64,000 bases of DNA from Acanthopleura granulata. Taxonomy: Eukaryota > Mollusca > Polyplacophora > Chitonida > Chitonidae. Position 1 is the stretch's first letter, and every line of letters begins with the position of its first letter. The notes under the pieces were generated by a model. It was not told the DNA's origin, did not search any database, and saw only the letters and a program-made list of their open reading frames with translations. The translations under genes were made by a program, and so were the position numbers. Positions 35,721 to 48,129 of this stretch are shown here, piece by piece. The DNA lies in NCBI GenBank assembly GCA_016165875.1, contig JABBOT010000080.1:10356078-10420077 (forward strand). The letters are read 5' to 3'.

Positions 35721-36554
35721 CCACGGAATCAGGACATTTTAATTTACGTATCACACCACAAATATTTGAAGTGGGAAATTTCACATTACACGTACGTCGA
35801 TGTTTCTCACTCTTACTGGAGCTGGCGTGCCATTATGATGAGGAGTATGTATATACTTGGGGCGATGTGTTTGCGGGCGAGCTCACACCTGTCTTCTATG
35901 GAAGCCGGTTGAAGATATATCTTCCCACGCGTCATGGGTCTCGACAGACGAGTGGACGAGTAGAAAAGCCACATGTGGCTAGATTACAGGCAATTATCAA
36001 CAACTGAACATATTAAATCCTCAGAGTCGAACTTAATTATGTTTCAGTCTTATCACGACGATTAAAACCTCGGAGAAATGACTTGTAGAAGCCTCAACAT
36101 TAATAACACTGACATAAAATTTCGTAACGACCACTTTTAATATTCTCGACCAAGACATGTAACACAAAGTCAGTCTGGTCTACTGTAAAAAGGAATTTTG
36201 GAAGCCGTGTCGTGCCATCTTTTGCACTTTCGAGCCATTGCCTCTCACTATCTTGCCATTACTTTGCATTTTTGATCTATCGCTTCGTTCTATTCCGCCA
36301 TCACTCCGGTCCATCGTCGGCCGAAGGCACAAGAATATAAGATGCTATAACGATGGCCTTAACCAGCTTCCATACGTAAAAGTTAACTGTTAAGAGATTT
36401 ATTGTTTTATGACGAACCTATGTCTATATCATAAAACACCTTGTCCTACAGAAATTTTAGCAAATCAGACTTGCTCTTTTCTTTTGTTTGCCTTTCAAAA
36501 CGACAGCATTATCATCGTGGTTTTGAAATAATTGACAGTAAAGAAACAAGGCTC

Positions 36555-36800
36555 GAGTTCTTCTGGCAATGGGAAATTCGTTAAACCCCTTACCCCCATT
36601 AACAAAGGGGTCCAAATCGTGTGCTCCTGTGTTCTTTCTTGGATTACGCTACATTTCTAGGTGCATGTGTGCGCGGAAAGCACTTAGGTAGTACCCAAAC
36701 ACCGCAACGTCACGGCAGAAAAGGGTGCTTTTGGACCCATCTGTGTAGCCCCTTCGAGCCTCCCAATACATGTGACAAAATGCATGTTCCTGTTATGGGT
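36555..36800. repeat. Segment repeated at 1150-1400
   Basis: taacaaaggggtccaaatcg, ctaggtgcatgtgtgcgcgg and tttggacccatctgtgtagc match the copy near the window start in the same orientation. Confidence 0.6.
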
Positions 36801-36999
36801 TAGAATCAGGTGAGACCTTATCATTTGTGCAGTTACAGAATGGGTGCATTGCTCATCTAAAACAAGTCAGTTTTATCGGCGTGCCCTTTCATGTTTATGT
36901 TATACAAAACGCACGTGATTGTACCTGTATAATTCACAAACCAGTCACGTCATTCACAAGCACTGCTGCATATCACCACCCAGAACGATGTCTTTTACC

Positions 37000-37160
37000 T
37001 AGCGGGAAATGTTGAGCGACCAACCAATGTAGTCGATATGAATTCAAGCCCAGCTCATGGCTGGCTACCACTCCAGACCATACCTGGGAAGGTCGACGAG
37101 CAAGCTGCCAGCGGGCATGTGAAATATTCTTGAATACGTAATACACCAATGAAATAAATA
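37000..37160 (+). repeat. SINE family A, internally deleted
   Basis: Box B tcaagcccagctcatggctg and tail aatattcttgaatacgtaat are present. The body between the two (the hairpin-rich GGTTTCC segment) is missing. Confidence 0.6.
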
Positions 37161-37619
37161 TATGTTGAGCGATGATGTCCATTCTGCGTAAACTATAATG
37201 ACTTGACAAAGAGGCCATCAGTAAGATACATCTCTAAATCCTGCATACACAGTATACAAGGTTGTTATATATTACACCAAAGTCCTATGACATATTTTTT
37301 TTGCCTTGGTTGGGTGCAATACATGCTCCAGAGTCTCCGTGAAAAACGAGAAGTCTCCATGATGGCTAATTTGAGAAGACCTGGCCGACGGGTCATAAAG
37401 CTGCCTTACACTTACGTCAGCCTTAGTCTTAACTTACGGCAGTATTCCTTTTTATATAGCATATAACATATAATTTTATCACAAAGGTAGAAGACAACAC
37501 TTGGTGTTAAAATGAAAATTCTCAAGCTGAGTCACAACTTCAATGTAGTAAACTGTTGGGAAGTTGAGACAGAGTTTGACTTAAGTTTATAACAGCTTCG
37601 TGATACTGGCGAATGGTGT

Positions 37620-37967
37620 GATTTTCATGAAGCCCACTACGGTAAAGGTAATTCATACATGTATCTCTACAGTCTACGTTGCCACTGTGATTGAGGGCTT
37701 ACCGTACCACATGACACCAGAGGTTTCCAGGTCATTGCGCTGTGCTAGCGCCCTAACCGATTGAGCCACGGAGGCCGGTGACAAAGGCAGATAGATTTTC
37801 ATGAAGCCCACTACGGTAAAGGTAATTCATACATGTATCTCTACAGTCTACGTTGCCACTGTGATTGAGGGCTTACCGTACCACATGACACCAGAGGTTT
37901 CCAGGTCATTGCGCTGTGCTAGCGCCCTAACCGATTGAGCCACGGAGGCCGGTGACAAAGGCAGATA
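37620..37967. repeat. Perfect 174-bp tandem duplication
   Basis: 37620-37793 and 37794-37967 are identical over all 174 bases. Each copy contains, on the - strand, a family A-like tRNA head (CCTCCGTGGCTCAATCGGTT) joined to a different body (GTGTCATGTGGTACGGTAAG), so this may be a further SINE type duplicated in place. Confidence 0.95.
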
Positions 37968-40380
37968 GGGACACTTCAATAAGTTTTATGCACGAATACA
38001 GTCGTATGAATGCAACCGAGGTAATTCGAAACTATGCTTAAAGGTTGCCTGCTTGACGTGTTTGATAGAAGCTATGTACCGTAAAATTCTGTATGGGGTG
38101 CGGCGGGGGGTCCTTCGGTCGGTGTTGATGTATTTTCAAAACTCCCACTGGTTTGGCATGTTTGCTGCCCAGTCTGTTTTCATTCTTTAGGTTGTATGAG
38201 TAAATTTACGCAAACAAGATACCCGTACTACCGGTCAGACAATTTTGAAAGGCCCATCTTTGTATGATACACAATATCCTGCTAAAAAGCAACAAAAGCT
38301 TTTATTAAATCTGCATACACGGGCTTAGAGGTGATATTAAAGCTGAACCGTGTTCTCCCGTCCGGATTAAGCAGAATTGACAGCGGTGAGAACCGTGCCC
38401 ACAGACCAGCCAATCACAGCCACATAAAATTAGGGATATAGCTTTCATTAGATACGACACTCACTCAGTTTGCCAGAATTAAAACAGATATTTCTTCCTC
38501 GAGGCGAAAGCCAGCGTCAGGGACTTTTGTTTAAAATACGTAAGATTATCAACACTGTCAAATGAAAATATCCTCCATGTTTCCACCGAGCCCATCCATC
38601 TTCGAAAATTGCCTTTTCTGTGTGAGCTACAGTATACATTATCAAAACAGATGCTGCATATCGACGGCATAAATCATGGGCACTCATAGGTGATGAAGTC
38701 ATTTTATTCAGTTTCGAATTTTGTTTATTTATGTTTTCAAAACTGCGTTTTGTTCAGTTGTGTTTTACAAAATTTTGTTGAACTTTATTTCCGAGTATAC
38801 CGGTCAGTTATGCTTTTCTTGTGAAGTTGTGGTATTAATGCAGCCTATCCACATGTAGGCCAGTGTAGAAATGATATAATATAATGCTAAATATTTAATT
38901 TTTACCCTTTATAACCCTGTCAGGGCTTTATTAACAAAGTGACTCATGTAATAATTACAAGGATGGATTTTCAGTTTTAACCCACGTGCAATTTAACTCA
39001 ATTACCTTCTCACATTCACATTTACAAGAACTGATACAAATCACAGGACAGACTCACAAGATTCATTTGAAATGCATTTTTCCATACTCCTGTACTATTC
39101 TGAAACAAAGACAATGCTACCGACTGGCTTTACACATCAGTATAGCTGACAAGTGTTCTCCACACCACACTACGCACACTTATGCGAGAAATCAGACAGT
39201 TTTCGGGGTGAGAATATAATTAAATCCATTCCGTGACCCATTCATTTATTAACGCATATGCGAAACTCGATATGCAAACATTCAGAAAAATCTGGACAAT
39301 CGAACCACACCAGTCAATATCTTGACAGGGATTTTGCATATATTTCCGATTTTCTCTGTTTTTACTGACCTCTCTATCTCATAACATACATATGATCAGG
39401 CGTTCCCAGGTATGGTAAGTCACTACCCCCCCCCCCTCCCTCACCGCCATTGCATGCCCAAAGGTAACACTAAGCCCGACTCTGTCATCTGACTGTAGTA
39501 TGCACAGTCGATGTGAGCAGGCTGCCTTATTAACACAGGCTGTATGTTCAGCGCTGGATTCAGTTTACACATGGTGAAGCAGCGACCATTTCATACCATT
39601 CAGCCGAAGCGTTTATGTTGTACAGGTAAGTTCATAGGGAAATGAGCCTCACAGCGTACATTGTTGCCAATACTTCGATGTTCCTACCTGGTACTGGTAA
39701 GCTTGCATTGTTGTTGTCACATATCTGCCTGGTAATATGGGTTGTCTATTGCAACGGTAAGTGAGAGCCGTATACTCTGCTGGACTCGGATTATAGCGGT
39801 GAGAGCATAATGCACAGACAGGTGTATTTCTAAAACCTGCAGACAGGTGATACATTTTTCTTTGGCCTTCGATTCACACTACACTAGTGTGCATGGGGGC
39901 TCTGAGCAGTAATGCTTATGTTCTTCCGAGAAAACAATCGATAAGGTAAGGCTGTATAGCGTGTAGGAGACATATAGGCAGACTGGAAAATGGTCTGTGA
40001 CACCTGTACAGGTGTATGGCATTCCACTTGTACCTTAGGTAGTAACGTAATTATCTTCCCAATAACCTCGTATGGTCAGGGATGATACAGAGAAACAGTT
40101 GTGTATTCTGCGATCAAAGCGCCAAATCCGGCACGCAGGTACCCGAGACAAGAAGGAACAGTTCTGTATGTTTGACTATGGTGAGTCGTCCAGCCTCTGG
40201 TGCCCATGACTGCAGCTTTACAAAATGGCCGCCATTTTCCTTTCTCGGGGTACATGTCCTATTTCTTTTCAAGCCAAGGGAAAGGATTCACATCATACAG
40301 TCAGGGGTGGTAATTTCACGTCGTACACGTCTGTGACAAGCTGTCTGGTCAGAGAAACATGTACATAACTTTTATGCTAG
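37968..40380. other. Gene-free stretch
   Basis: A C-run at about 39426 and no recognised repeat or coding exon. Confidence 0.5.
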
Positions 40381-40383
40381 TGG

Positions 40384-40522
40384 GGTGTAAGTTGTGAATT
40401 CTTAAGCACTTACATTAACAGCTAGAATAAAACCCTAACTGAGGGTAAGTTGACAGGAGGCTAGATTTCACTGGTAAAACTGTCGTCGCTACTCTGGTTA
40501 TACTCTCTATGCTGTAGTCTTT
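40384..40522 (+). repeat. Dispersed repeat D, right part
   Basis: taagcacttacattaacagc, aaccctaactgagggtaagt, gctagatttcactggtaaaa and ctggttatactctctatgct. Confidence 0.68.
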
Positions 40523-41002
40523 TATATTCATTTGATATATAGAGATCATAACAGAGTGTGAATCCGCAATGATTGCCCGAGTTGTCTGAGGTCGGCGTTA
40601 TCAGACGAGCTCGAACTTCAACCTCAATGCTGATGTCCTTGCGCATATGGCTTTACAATCAGCATACATAAAGGGAACCCTGCAAGTAACGACTAAAAAC
40701 AAAAGTTGAGAGAGAGTTTTTGTGTTTTCTTATATCAGTTCCTGTCTCATAACCGTGACCCCAGTCACCTTAGCCTTGTTCAAGATTTCGTTACAAAATC
40801 TGTTACAGGTGGCACTGATGTTAAGTGAATGTTGAGAGTAGCGCAGGCGCTGAAAGGATTAAGAGAGTCAATACAACTTAGCTTCTCTCGTGCGTAAACA
40901 CACATCGTATGTAAATGTGACCTCTAGCTGAAATGTACAACACCCTTTAAAGCAACCGACTGCTTTTGGGTGATTTTAGCCTGGTATTTTTTTTTTCCAC
41001 CG

Positions 41003-41236
41003 GGACCTCCGTGGCCGTGGAGATTAGCGGGATAGCGCAGTGTAATGATCCAGGTGCCTATCACCAATGCGGTCACTGAGTTTCAAGCCCAGCTCACGCT
41101 GGCTTCCTCTACGGCCGAACGTGGGAGACCTGCCAGCAACCTGGTCGCAGATGGTCGTAGGTTTCCCTTCGCCGTCGTAGAAGTTAATTATTCTGGAGCA
41201 CGACATAAAACACCAATGAAATAAATAAATAAATTT
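41003..41236 (+). repeat. SINE family A, near full length
   Basis: Head ggacctccgtggccgtggag, box B gagtttcaagccc, body, short central deletion before gccgtcgtagaag, tail ending in AAAT repeats. A T-run lies just 5'. Confidence 0.75.
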
Positions 41237-41469
41237 GTTTCGCCAATAACGTATATGTTTTTGTACATGTACAGACAGCATGTGGGCGCACGTAGTTTAG
41301 CAGCATGCAGTAATTAATACAATGTGGTTTACGATTACTACCAGTAATGCAGCATTATTTTACGTTACCCATTTTGTGGGCATTATTTTAAAAAATGTAA
41401 TTACTTCCACGACGATATATCTGTTTAAATAATATATCTAGGCTTAGACTTGTTTGATGTTACATTAGA

Positions 41470-41612
41470 CGTAGGTCGAACCTGCGGATGGTCGTGGGTT
41501 TTTCCCCAGGGCTCTGCTCGGTTTCCTCCCACCATATAATTCTGGCCGCCGTCGTATAAGTGAAATAATCTTGTGTGCGGCGTTAAACACCCAATCAAAG
41601 AAATAAATAAAC
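41470..41612 (+). repeat. SINE family A, 5'-truncated
   Basis: Starts in the body (aacctgcggatggtcgtggg) and ends in caatcaaagaaataaataaa. Lies about 230 bases beyond another family A copy. Confidence 0.72.
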
Positions 41613-42339
41613 AGACCGTTGTGGCGGGTTCTATCTGGCTCTGTGCTCTGAAATCTTGGTTGTTTATGTAGATCCCAAGTTAAGGATACAACACCCCAGG
41701 TTTGTTTGAATTGGTAATAGTTCAAGCTTAAGGGAGTCTATAGTGGTTGATTTTGGTAAACAGGAAAAACAATACTTCCGTGTTGGCTTTATCTGATAAG
41801 GTCACCAGAAAACGGCAAATAATATGAACATGCTTGTGAGGGTAGACGCAATGTTCAGAACCATGCGATGGTCAGACCTACCTATCATGCAATATATATT
41901 ATACACAGGGCAGTCTGCACCCGGTGAATATTGCCTTAATTGTGGTGATTATAACATTAAGGCGGTATTTGCTACCTATCATGTAATAATGGTAAGCTGT
42001 CGGTAGTGGTCGCTAATTGTAACATTCATTTCTTTACGTGGGTTTTATTACACTACGGGCTTCTACATTGTTGTGACCTAGTATTTAAAACATTGCAACT
42101 TTCCGTTGTTATGCTACCAGGTTCTGCGATTGTAACGCGAGTCATGGATTTAGTGGATCTGTCTGATGGTGGGAAGTGACTAACGTCGAATTCAGGACAT
42201 ACAGGAACTCTGCAAGTAGGAATTTATTTTGTTAAGTTAAATCGCTAGGTGAAATCACCCGTTCAACACTGTAGACCAGTACCATAACTGTGATGTTACA
42301 GCTAAGCTTCCATATTTTACAACTTGACTTAATATAATA

Positions 42340-42480
42340 ACAATATGGCTGGCGTGTCATTACCGAATGAAATTTACGTGGGTTGTTGACACCTGTTTTG
42401 GACTGCAACCATCTTCCAGAAAGAACTTATTTACCTTGGCGTAAAAGCACGTAAGCTCTTCCATTGGATGCCGCTGTGAC
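42340..42480. repeat. Copy of the FUT-A 3' flank without a FUT gene
   Basis: gacacctgttttggactgca, cagaaagaacttatttacct and gcgtaaaagcacgtaagctc. No fucosyltransferase text was found in the 1 kb before it. Confidence 0.55.
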
Positions 42481-43372
42481 GATGATACGACCAGCCCAGT
42501 ATAGGGGGGATATAACCATCAGGGCCTAGTACTGTTACACAAAAAAGATATTTTCGGTGTATTTTTGTTACTTCTAGTCTTCCATACAGAGACTGTCATT
42601 CCATGAATATACTTGTCTTTGATATTTACTACATCAAATGATAACTTCCCCCATGAATTTACAATTCGGTATATTTAAATTCGTGAAACAGTATCTCAAA
42701 AAGGGCTACCACACATTTAAATATCCATAACAGCATGGTTAGGGATAGATGAAAATATCGAATTCAAACTGTTTAAACAAACACAAGTTTAACTCTACAT
42801 TTCTGTCTGCCATCTGCAGATAAACATGAATGCCATGTAGAAATCAACTTTTGTGGAACAAATTTTACCACAAAATGCAAAAAATCTAACAATAACAAGA
42901 AAAGCGCGCTCGATATCACACGAATTTTTGTGGGCCTATGTTGGCAATTATCGTCTGTTCCAACGTTATCTTTAATTCAGACTAACACTTCTTTGTATGA
43001 GACAGTTGCAAAACTTGACCACCAAAGGTAAACGATGATCTTAGGGAGAAGATTACATAAATATTACTTGTGTACATACCTGCAACTAAGAGTTTATAAC
43101 GTTAAGGTACATCGCTAGCCAGTAGGTGAAATCACCCGTTCAACATTTCAGTTGTTCGGTGCGTGTTGACCGCAGGTTGCTAGTAAAATATGGATTCATT
43201 AAGGGGAAACGGACTTTTACAAATTTACTATTACAAATTTATACATTTTCTCAAGTACTGTATTTACTGCAGATAAATGTAGTGAGACTCTCATCCGGCT
43301 GACCTAGATCTTGGACTGTACATGCATCATAGCCTTCACTTTAGTTTCTCAAAACTCTTGTGTTTTGGAATT

Positions 43373-43450
43373 TTATTTATTTATTTGACTGGTGTTTTAC
43401 GCCGTACTCAAGAATATTTCCCTTATACGACGGCGGCCAGTATTATTGTG
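43373..43450 (-). repeat. SINE family A, tail only
   Basis: TTTATTTATTTATTTGACTG followed by the antisense tail to cgacggcggccagtatt. Confidence 0.65.
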
Positions 43451-44009
43451 TATTATTTTACCTTCATTGTAGGCAGAGCGTCCATTCTGGAAAAAAATAC
43501 CCGTGTTTACAATTACAACATACTCTCCTAAAATGAATTGTTATATATCACTAAGGTGATGTTAAATCCAATGTTTTGGCAATGAGGGAAAGGGGAGCAT
43601 TTTCGATGTTAATTAGCACTTCTTTGATGTGTTAGAAATGCAATACTTTGCAACATTATTAGATAATGTTGTATATTAACACTATCTTCTGTTAAGTTAA
43701 TACTCTCAGCTGTTGTGCCCCGCATTATAAGTGTTCAGTATCTACTGACTCCTCTAACATCATATGTAACCTGCAAGCAAGTAATCACTACGCAGCGTAA
43801 CATTTTATGAAGTTGGTACTAGTATCTAAAAATATTTAACTTGCTATATCACTTCAACATTTAAGGGAATGTTGAAAATTTGACATTTGTTTTTAAATGT
43901 GTGGTATGCACTAACATTCCATCAACAAACTGGTGGTATAGCACGATGAGGTAGCTTTTGGCGCTTACAATTGTTTTAATGATCGCCATGTAATTCATTG
44001 ACACGAGCC

Positions 44010-44103
44010 CATTTCCCACTGGCGGGTTTCCTCCCACCATAATGCAGACTGCCGTCGTATAAGTGAAATATGCGCAAAACACCAATGAAATAAATAAATA
44101 AAT
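44010..44103 (+). repeat. SINE family A, tail half
   Basis: Only the last part remains: ggcgggtttcctcccaccat, the conserved tail and AAAT run. Confidence 0.7.
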
Positions 44104-44989
44104 ATAATTCAAGAAACCTAATACGGATATATATGAACCTTCTTGAAGTGGCATTAAGACGTTGATAGGATGTATTAAACTGGAACGATGCAGTTCTTAC
44201 TAGACATCAACCCCTTACTTATTTAACAGTGGGTTTCGATGATGTAACCAGAGAAAAGGGCAGCGGCATGCACGAGGAATTATGTACCGGGTTGATTGGA
44301 GTTATAATCAAGACTACAGTACATTGCACAGACATGCCGTCCACACGATTCCAGAATGAAAGGGCACAAATCATCAATCTTTAAACAAAACTCTTTAAAT
44401 CTGGCAAAGCTACGTATTTTATAAATACATCTATCTATGTAACTGGTAAACAGTCAAAACAGTAATAATTCCAAGGAAAAACGTACAGAAAAGGAAACCA
44501 CAGAAACCAATTCAGATAAGGTGGTTTTCGCAGCTATCTGTTTGTCTCTTAATTCCTCTCCACGGCCTTAAATTGCACCAGAAATTATTTTCCCGCTCTC
44601 CCTGTTTGTGAAATCTTGGTGACTATGCCTGAACGGTTGACAATGCTCGTTTGACCCGTTTTCGTAGCCTCGTGTGTGCTAAAGACCACTTGTCCTTTAT
44701 CAACACGGTGTTCATATTTGTACGTCAAGACTTAGGGAAGTTTCACAGTAACTTAGATTTCCGTGTGCTTGTTTATGTAAAGGTCTACACTACAGAGTTT
44801 GTTAGAAAGAAAATTTTATATTTTTGGACTTATTTTTAAGCGCAGGTAACTGACTCGAGATAAACTATAAAGTACATTAAATGATCAGCATGTGAAAAAG
44901 ATCAAAACTAACATAGCGTGTTTTATGACTCGTGATAGTAGTTAGAGAAAAATCGCATTTTGATATCCTGAAATATCGCAAATTATTGT

Positions 44990-45100
44990 GTGCTTTACCC
45001 CAGTTAAGCTTTTATTCTAACTGTTCACGTAAGTGTTCAAAAAGTGACAACTTAAATACCATCTAGTACCATGGCTTAAGCAGAATTGTTTAAAAAAAAA
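44990..45100 (-). repeat. Dispersed repeat D, inverted partial copy
   Basis: The only - strand copy seen. On + it reads cttttattctaactgttcac and gtaagtgttcaaaaagtgac, then ccatggcttaagcagaattg. Confidence 0.6.
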
Positions 45101-45464
45101 ACACTGACAGTGATGTTGAATGCAATTTGTTCAGACTGTTGAAAACTTTTAACGCTAGTAATGCTTGGCCTTTTAAAGTACATTTACCGTTGCAATACAA
45201 CAATAATTACACATCGATAATGCAGCCCACATTGTATCAATTGCTCCGCATAGCAGGACAAATGGATTTTCTTTTCAATGTACATGTACGGGAGCCTGCC
45301 GTGCGTGCTATGGGCAGTTTTCGCTGGTTGTCGCCTGTTGCAGAGTGGCCAGATTTGAGCGATATTGCGTACATTCGCGGGTGTGACACAGGTTAACCGT
45401 TAAGTGGGACAAGTCAGTCGGCTAGACAGTGTATGTATGTGTATGTATGTGTGCGTGTATGCAT

Positions 45465-45545
45465 GAATGTTTGAGTTTTTACGTCGTACTCAACAATTTT
45501 ACAGTTATATGACGACCAGGAGTCCTTAGAATGTATATAGAAATT
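45465..45545 (-). repeat. SINE family B, tail only
   Basis: gtttttacgtcgtactcaac, acagttatatgacgaccagg and agtccttagaatgtatata match the B tail. It is followed directly by the long hairpin. Confidence 0.55.
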
Positions 45546-45704
45546 ATCATTACAATGCGCAGGTCTGCATCGTCGTATCTGCTCTCGGTCTCTGCGGTTG
45601 CGTCGCTGTATCGACCGAGCCCACAGGGCGAGGTCGATACAGTGAAGCAGCCGCAGAGAACTCGAGCAGATACGACGATGCAGATCAGCACAGTGTAATG
45701 ATAA
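45544..45704. repeat. Long inverted repeat (73-base arms, 15-base loop)
   Basis: Arms 45544-45616 and 45632-45704 pair at 63 of 73 positions, including a perfect run of 21 (TCTGCATCGTCGTATCTGCT and the next C). The 15-base loop contains a small gccc-aca-gggc hairpin. RNA from either strand would fold into one long stem. Confidence 0.93.
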
Positions 45705-45909
45705 CCTATTTATCATATACCGTCTCTTAAATCTACTTTGGGCACGTTAAAATCCAGATATTTCTTTAGACTACTTTGCATAGCGTATAGTCCGTGGCAG
45801 TGCACAGGCCGTCATGACACTCACAAATTATTACGCGCATATGGATTGCGTTCTAAATATAACTTATTTCAGAAGAGTTGACCACTGCAGGAGACAGAAA
45901 AATTAGGCC

Positions 45910-45965
45910 AAAAAAAAAAAAAAAAAAGAAAAAAAAGAAAGAAAATAAACAAAGAAAAGACAATA
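45910..45965. repeat. A-rich tract
   Basis: 18 A in a row followed by G-interrupted A runs. Confidence 0.9.
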
Positions 45966-46412
45966 AAACAAAGGCTTGAAAAACGGTGGAAATTTTATCT
46001 ATACAGCATCAGGTGAGTACAGCTGGGTTTTGCAAACACATATGCTACCTGAACGGAAGAACTGTAACGCATATATAAACATCATCTCAGACCTGGCAAG
46101 TAACATATTGAAATCGAGTACACGAGCTGTAAAATGTGCTAATAAAATCAGCTCAACCACCAGAGAAGAAGTGATTAATTACATGTGAATAACAGAAAGT
46201 TCTTTAAAATTGCTGAAGTCTGTGAATTCATGAAACAGCTTGTCCACACGGTTAATGGGCATCTGATCCGTGGAAGAAACTGTGGTGGAACGTGCAGTTT
46301 GAAAAGGATGCACCCTGGAAAATACCGACAGTTGTACTTGTGCGAGCGGCATGGCTCACATTGTGTGAAATTCCGTGAAAGAAATAGATCATTCTGCATT
46401 GTAGTAGCTGCA

Positions 46413-47501
46413 TCAATTTCTGTTGATGTACTGGGTTTTGGAGGTAGTGTAACGCTCGTAACGAAAGGCTGTGTCACTGGAAACAACAGCGTAATTATTT
46501 ACACTTGCAACATTTTTGTGGCCAGTGAGTTGCATAATAGTCATGGGAGCTACTCCAGCATGAAGGAGACGGGTATATTCTTTTTCGGGCACTCTGGCTT
46601 GTCAAACGGCCAGGTAAGTTCGATCGTTTAGCCATGGTTTTCATAATTGATTTTGGGGTGTACTGTCCCATTGGTTGGCATTTATACCATACATTACTGG
46701 AAGCTTTTCTTTTGTAATTGATGCCGAGGTAAATTGGACTGTCAGCTGCGCACATTTTTGATGGCCTGTGGTTCATGTAAACTTTGTACGCCTCTACTAC
46801 GTCATCCTTGTTAGCAAGTGCAAATTGTTTCGCCTGGAAGGGGCGGGCATGCATGTTTGCATTTTAACCTCCTAGTTTTGGTGTCGCGTTCGTTGTACTC
46901 CAGGTATTCTTTCTCCTGTTCATCACATTTTAAGGTCACGTCTCTCCATCTGAGTTTACGATTTTCTTCACCTTCACGAAGGCCAAAATGAAGGGAATTC
47001 ATTAACCATATTTTGTTGAGAAGTGCACGCGGACTATGGTTCCCTATTACGTCATTTTCCTTCAGTATACATTCCTCATTTTCTCTCAGCGGCTCAGCTC
47101 TGTTTGGTCTGTTCCCTTTGCCTTTCTGTTTGAGCTCTTTACGTCTTGAAGCAAGGATGTCACGCGAGGTTTGAAATTCTTTGTCAAAAATCAAACTATA
47201 TTTATAGTTATGCTCTCGCAGATAGCGTTCCATGGTCCTGTGGTAACGGGTTAGAGTGCCTGGTTCATATTCTCCACCGTCGTGTTTTCTCAGGGAAAGA
47301 AGGAACGATCCAATGTAATTGCTCAACAGGACGGTTTGGATGTCCTCAATTTCCCGATCATCTTCGCGAGGAAAGGTTCGGAGGAATCCAGAAAATATTC
47401 TGACCACCGTCATAGTCGCACAGCTGTTCACTGTCTCTGTCCGACCAAAATTCGAGGTCAAAATTTGGCATGTCTGAGTCACTGCTGTCCTCAGCTTCCA
47501 T
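46413..47501 (-). pseudogene. DUF3504 tyrosine recombinase, Crypton/KIAA1958-like, frameshifted
   Basis: A gene of roughly 360 codons resembling the Crypton-derived DUF3504 family (KIAA1958, ZMYM and QRICH1 C-termini, and invertebrate relatives). It is split over several frames. The acidic N-terminus starts at 47501 (MEAEDSSDSDMPNF) and runs out at 47358. The main core carries YIGSFLLSLRKHDGGEYEP, KGKGNRPNRAEPL and FGLREGEENRKLRW (first catalytic Arg). The next frame from about 46854 holds VVEAYKVYMNHRPSKM and NLPGRLTSQSARK. The last frame holds LLHAGVAPMTIMQLTGHKNV and a terminal NNY, the likely nucleophile, ending at 46413. At least three indels are needed: one in 47358-47440, one near 46850, and one in an A5 run near 46590. 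The catalytic NHS..R box reads SQS..R, so the histidine is also lost. Dead mobile recombinase or decayed domesticated gene. Assembly indels are an alternative for the frameshifts but not for His to Gln. Confidence 0.8.
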
Positions 47502-48079
47502 AATGGGCGTGATTGGCTCCTGTAACAGTCTAGCACAGGTCTAAAGGTAAACAGTTGCGAAATTCAGAAATAACTGAGTAGCAACAACAAACTTTTAAAA
47601 GGAGACAAACAGAAAAAGGCGAATTTAAATATTTACAGGTGAGAACTTGCAACTTGTACAGATGGCTTGCAAGTGTCTTGAACTAGAAAACCGGGCTATC
47701 GGTGTTGCGGAGTGTAATATTACGGTAACAAAAATCACTAAGCAGACGACGCAAAAAGATGACGCAGATATTGTAATATAACCTTTTTAACAATTATGTT
47801 AGCATGTAGACAGTATAGAAAAAATATTTCAGTTTCTCTGGGTTTTAATTTTAGGGAGAATAAATCGCATGTTCCTGTAAGTAGGTCAGTACTGCATGGA
47901 AATCCCCATCGAGAGACACAGGGCTTTACCAGAGAAAGGTTAATCGGGGCGAAAGTATAGTTCCGCGCGAGCAAATGTTCAGAGGTGATACGAAAATATA
48001 TCAGCGAATTCATGCTGCCAAGGTGCTGCCTAAGTCAACAGAACTCATGTGCATGTATAAATATATATGTGTCTCTTTC

Positions 48080-48129
48080 ATCTGTGTTCGCTTCTGTTTT
48101 TGCAGATCGTTCGGTGCAAATGTGACGTG
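48080..48129 (+). other. Splice acceptor and 5' UTR end of FUT-B
   Basis: The tract cgcttctgtttttgcag ends at 48105. The exon then runs 24 bases to the first ATG. Homologous to the FUT-A acceptor region. No upstream donor exon could be identified. Confidence 0.6.

Larger units (their letters stand above)
42481..44990. other. Gene-free stretch with SINE tails
   Basis: Holds the SINE tails at 43373 and 44010. A short segment at 43080-43145 (ggtgaaatcacccgttcaac) repeats one at 42210-42270. Otherwise nothing. Confidence 0.5.

Noticed and set aside
35711..36007. 98-codon + strand frame
   Set aside because: Partly antisense to the LINE endonuclease end, no recognisable domain.
46185..46631. 148-codon + strand frame
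   Set aside because: Antisense to the Crypton-like recombinase end, which reads as conserved protein on the - strand.
47146..47503. + strand frames overlapping the recombinase core
   Set aside because: Shadows of the - strand recombinase.
48067..48129. N-terminal extension of FUT-B
   Set aside because: Translates the pyrimidine tract of the acceptor at 48105.
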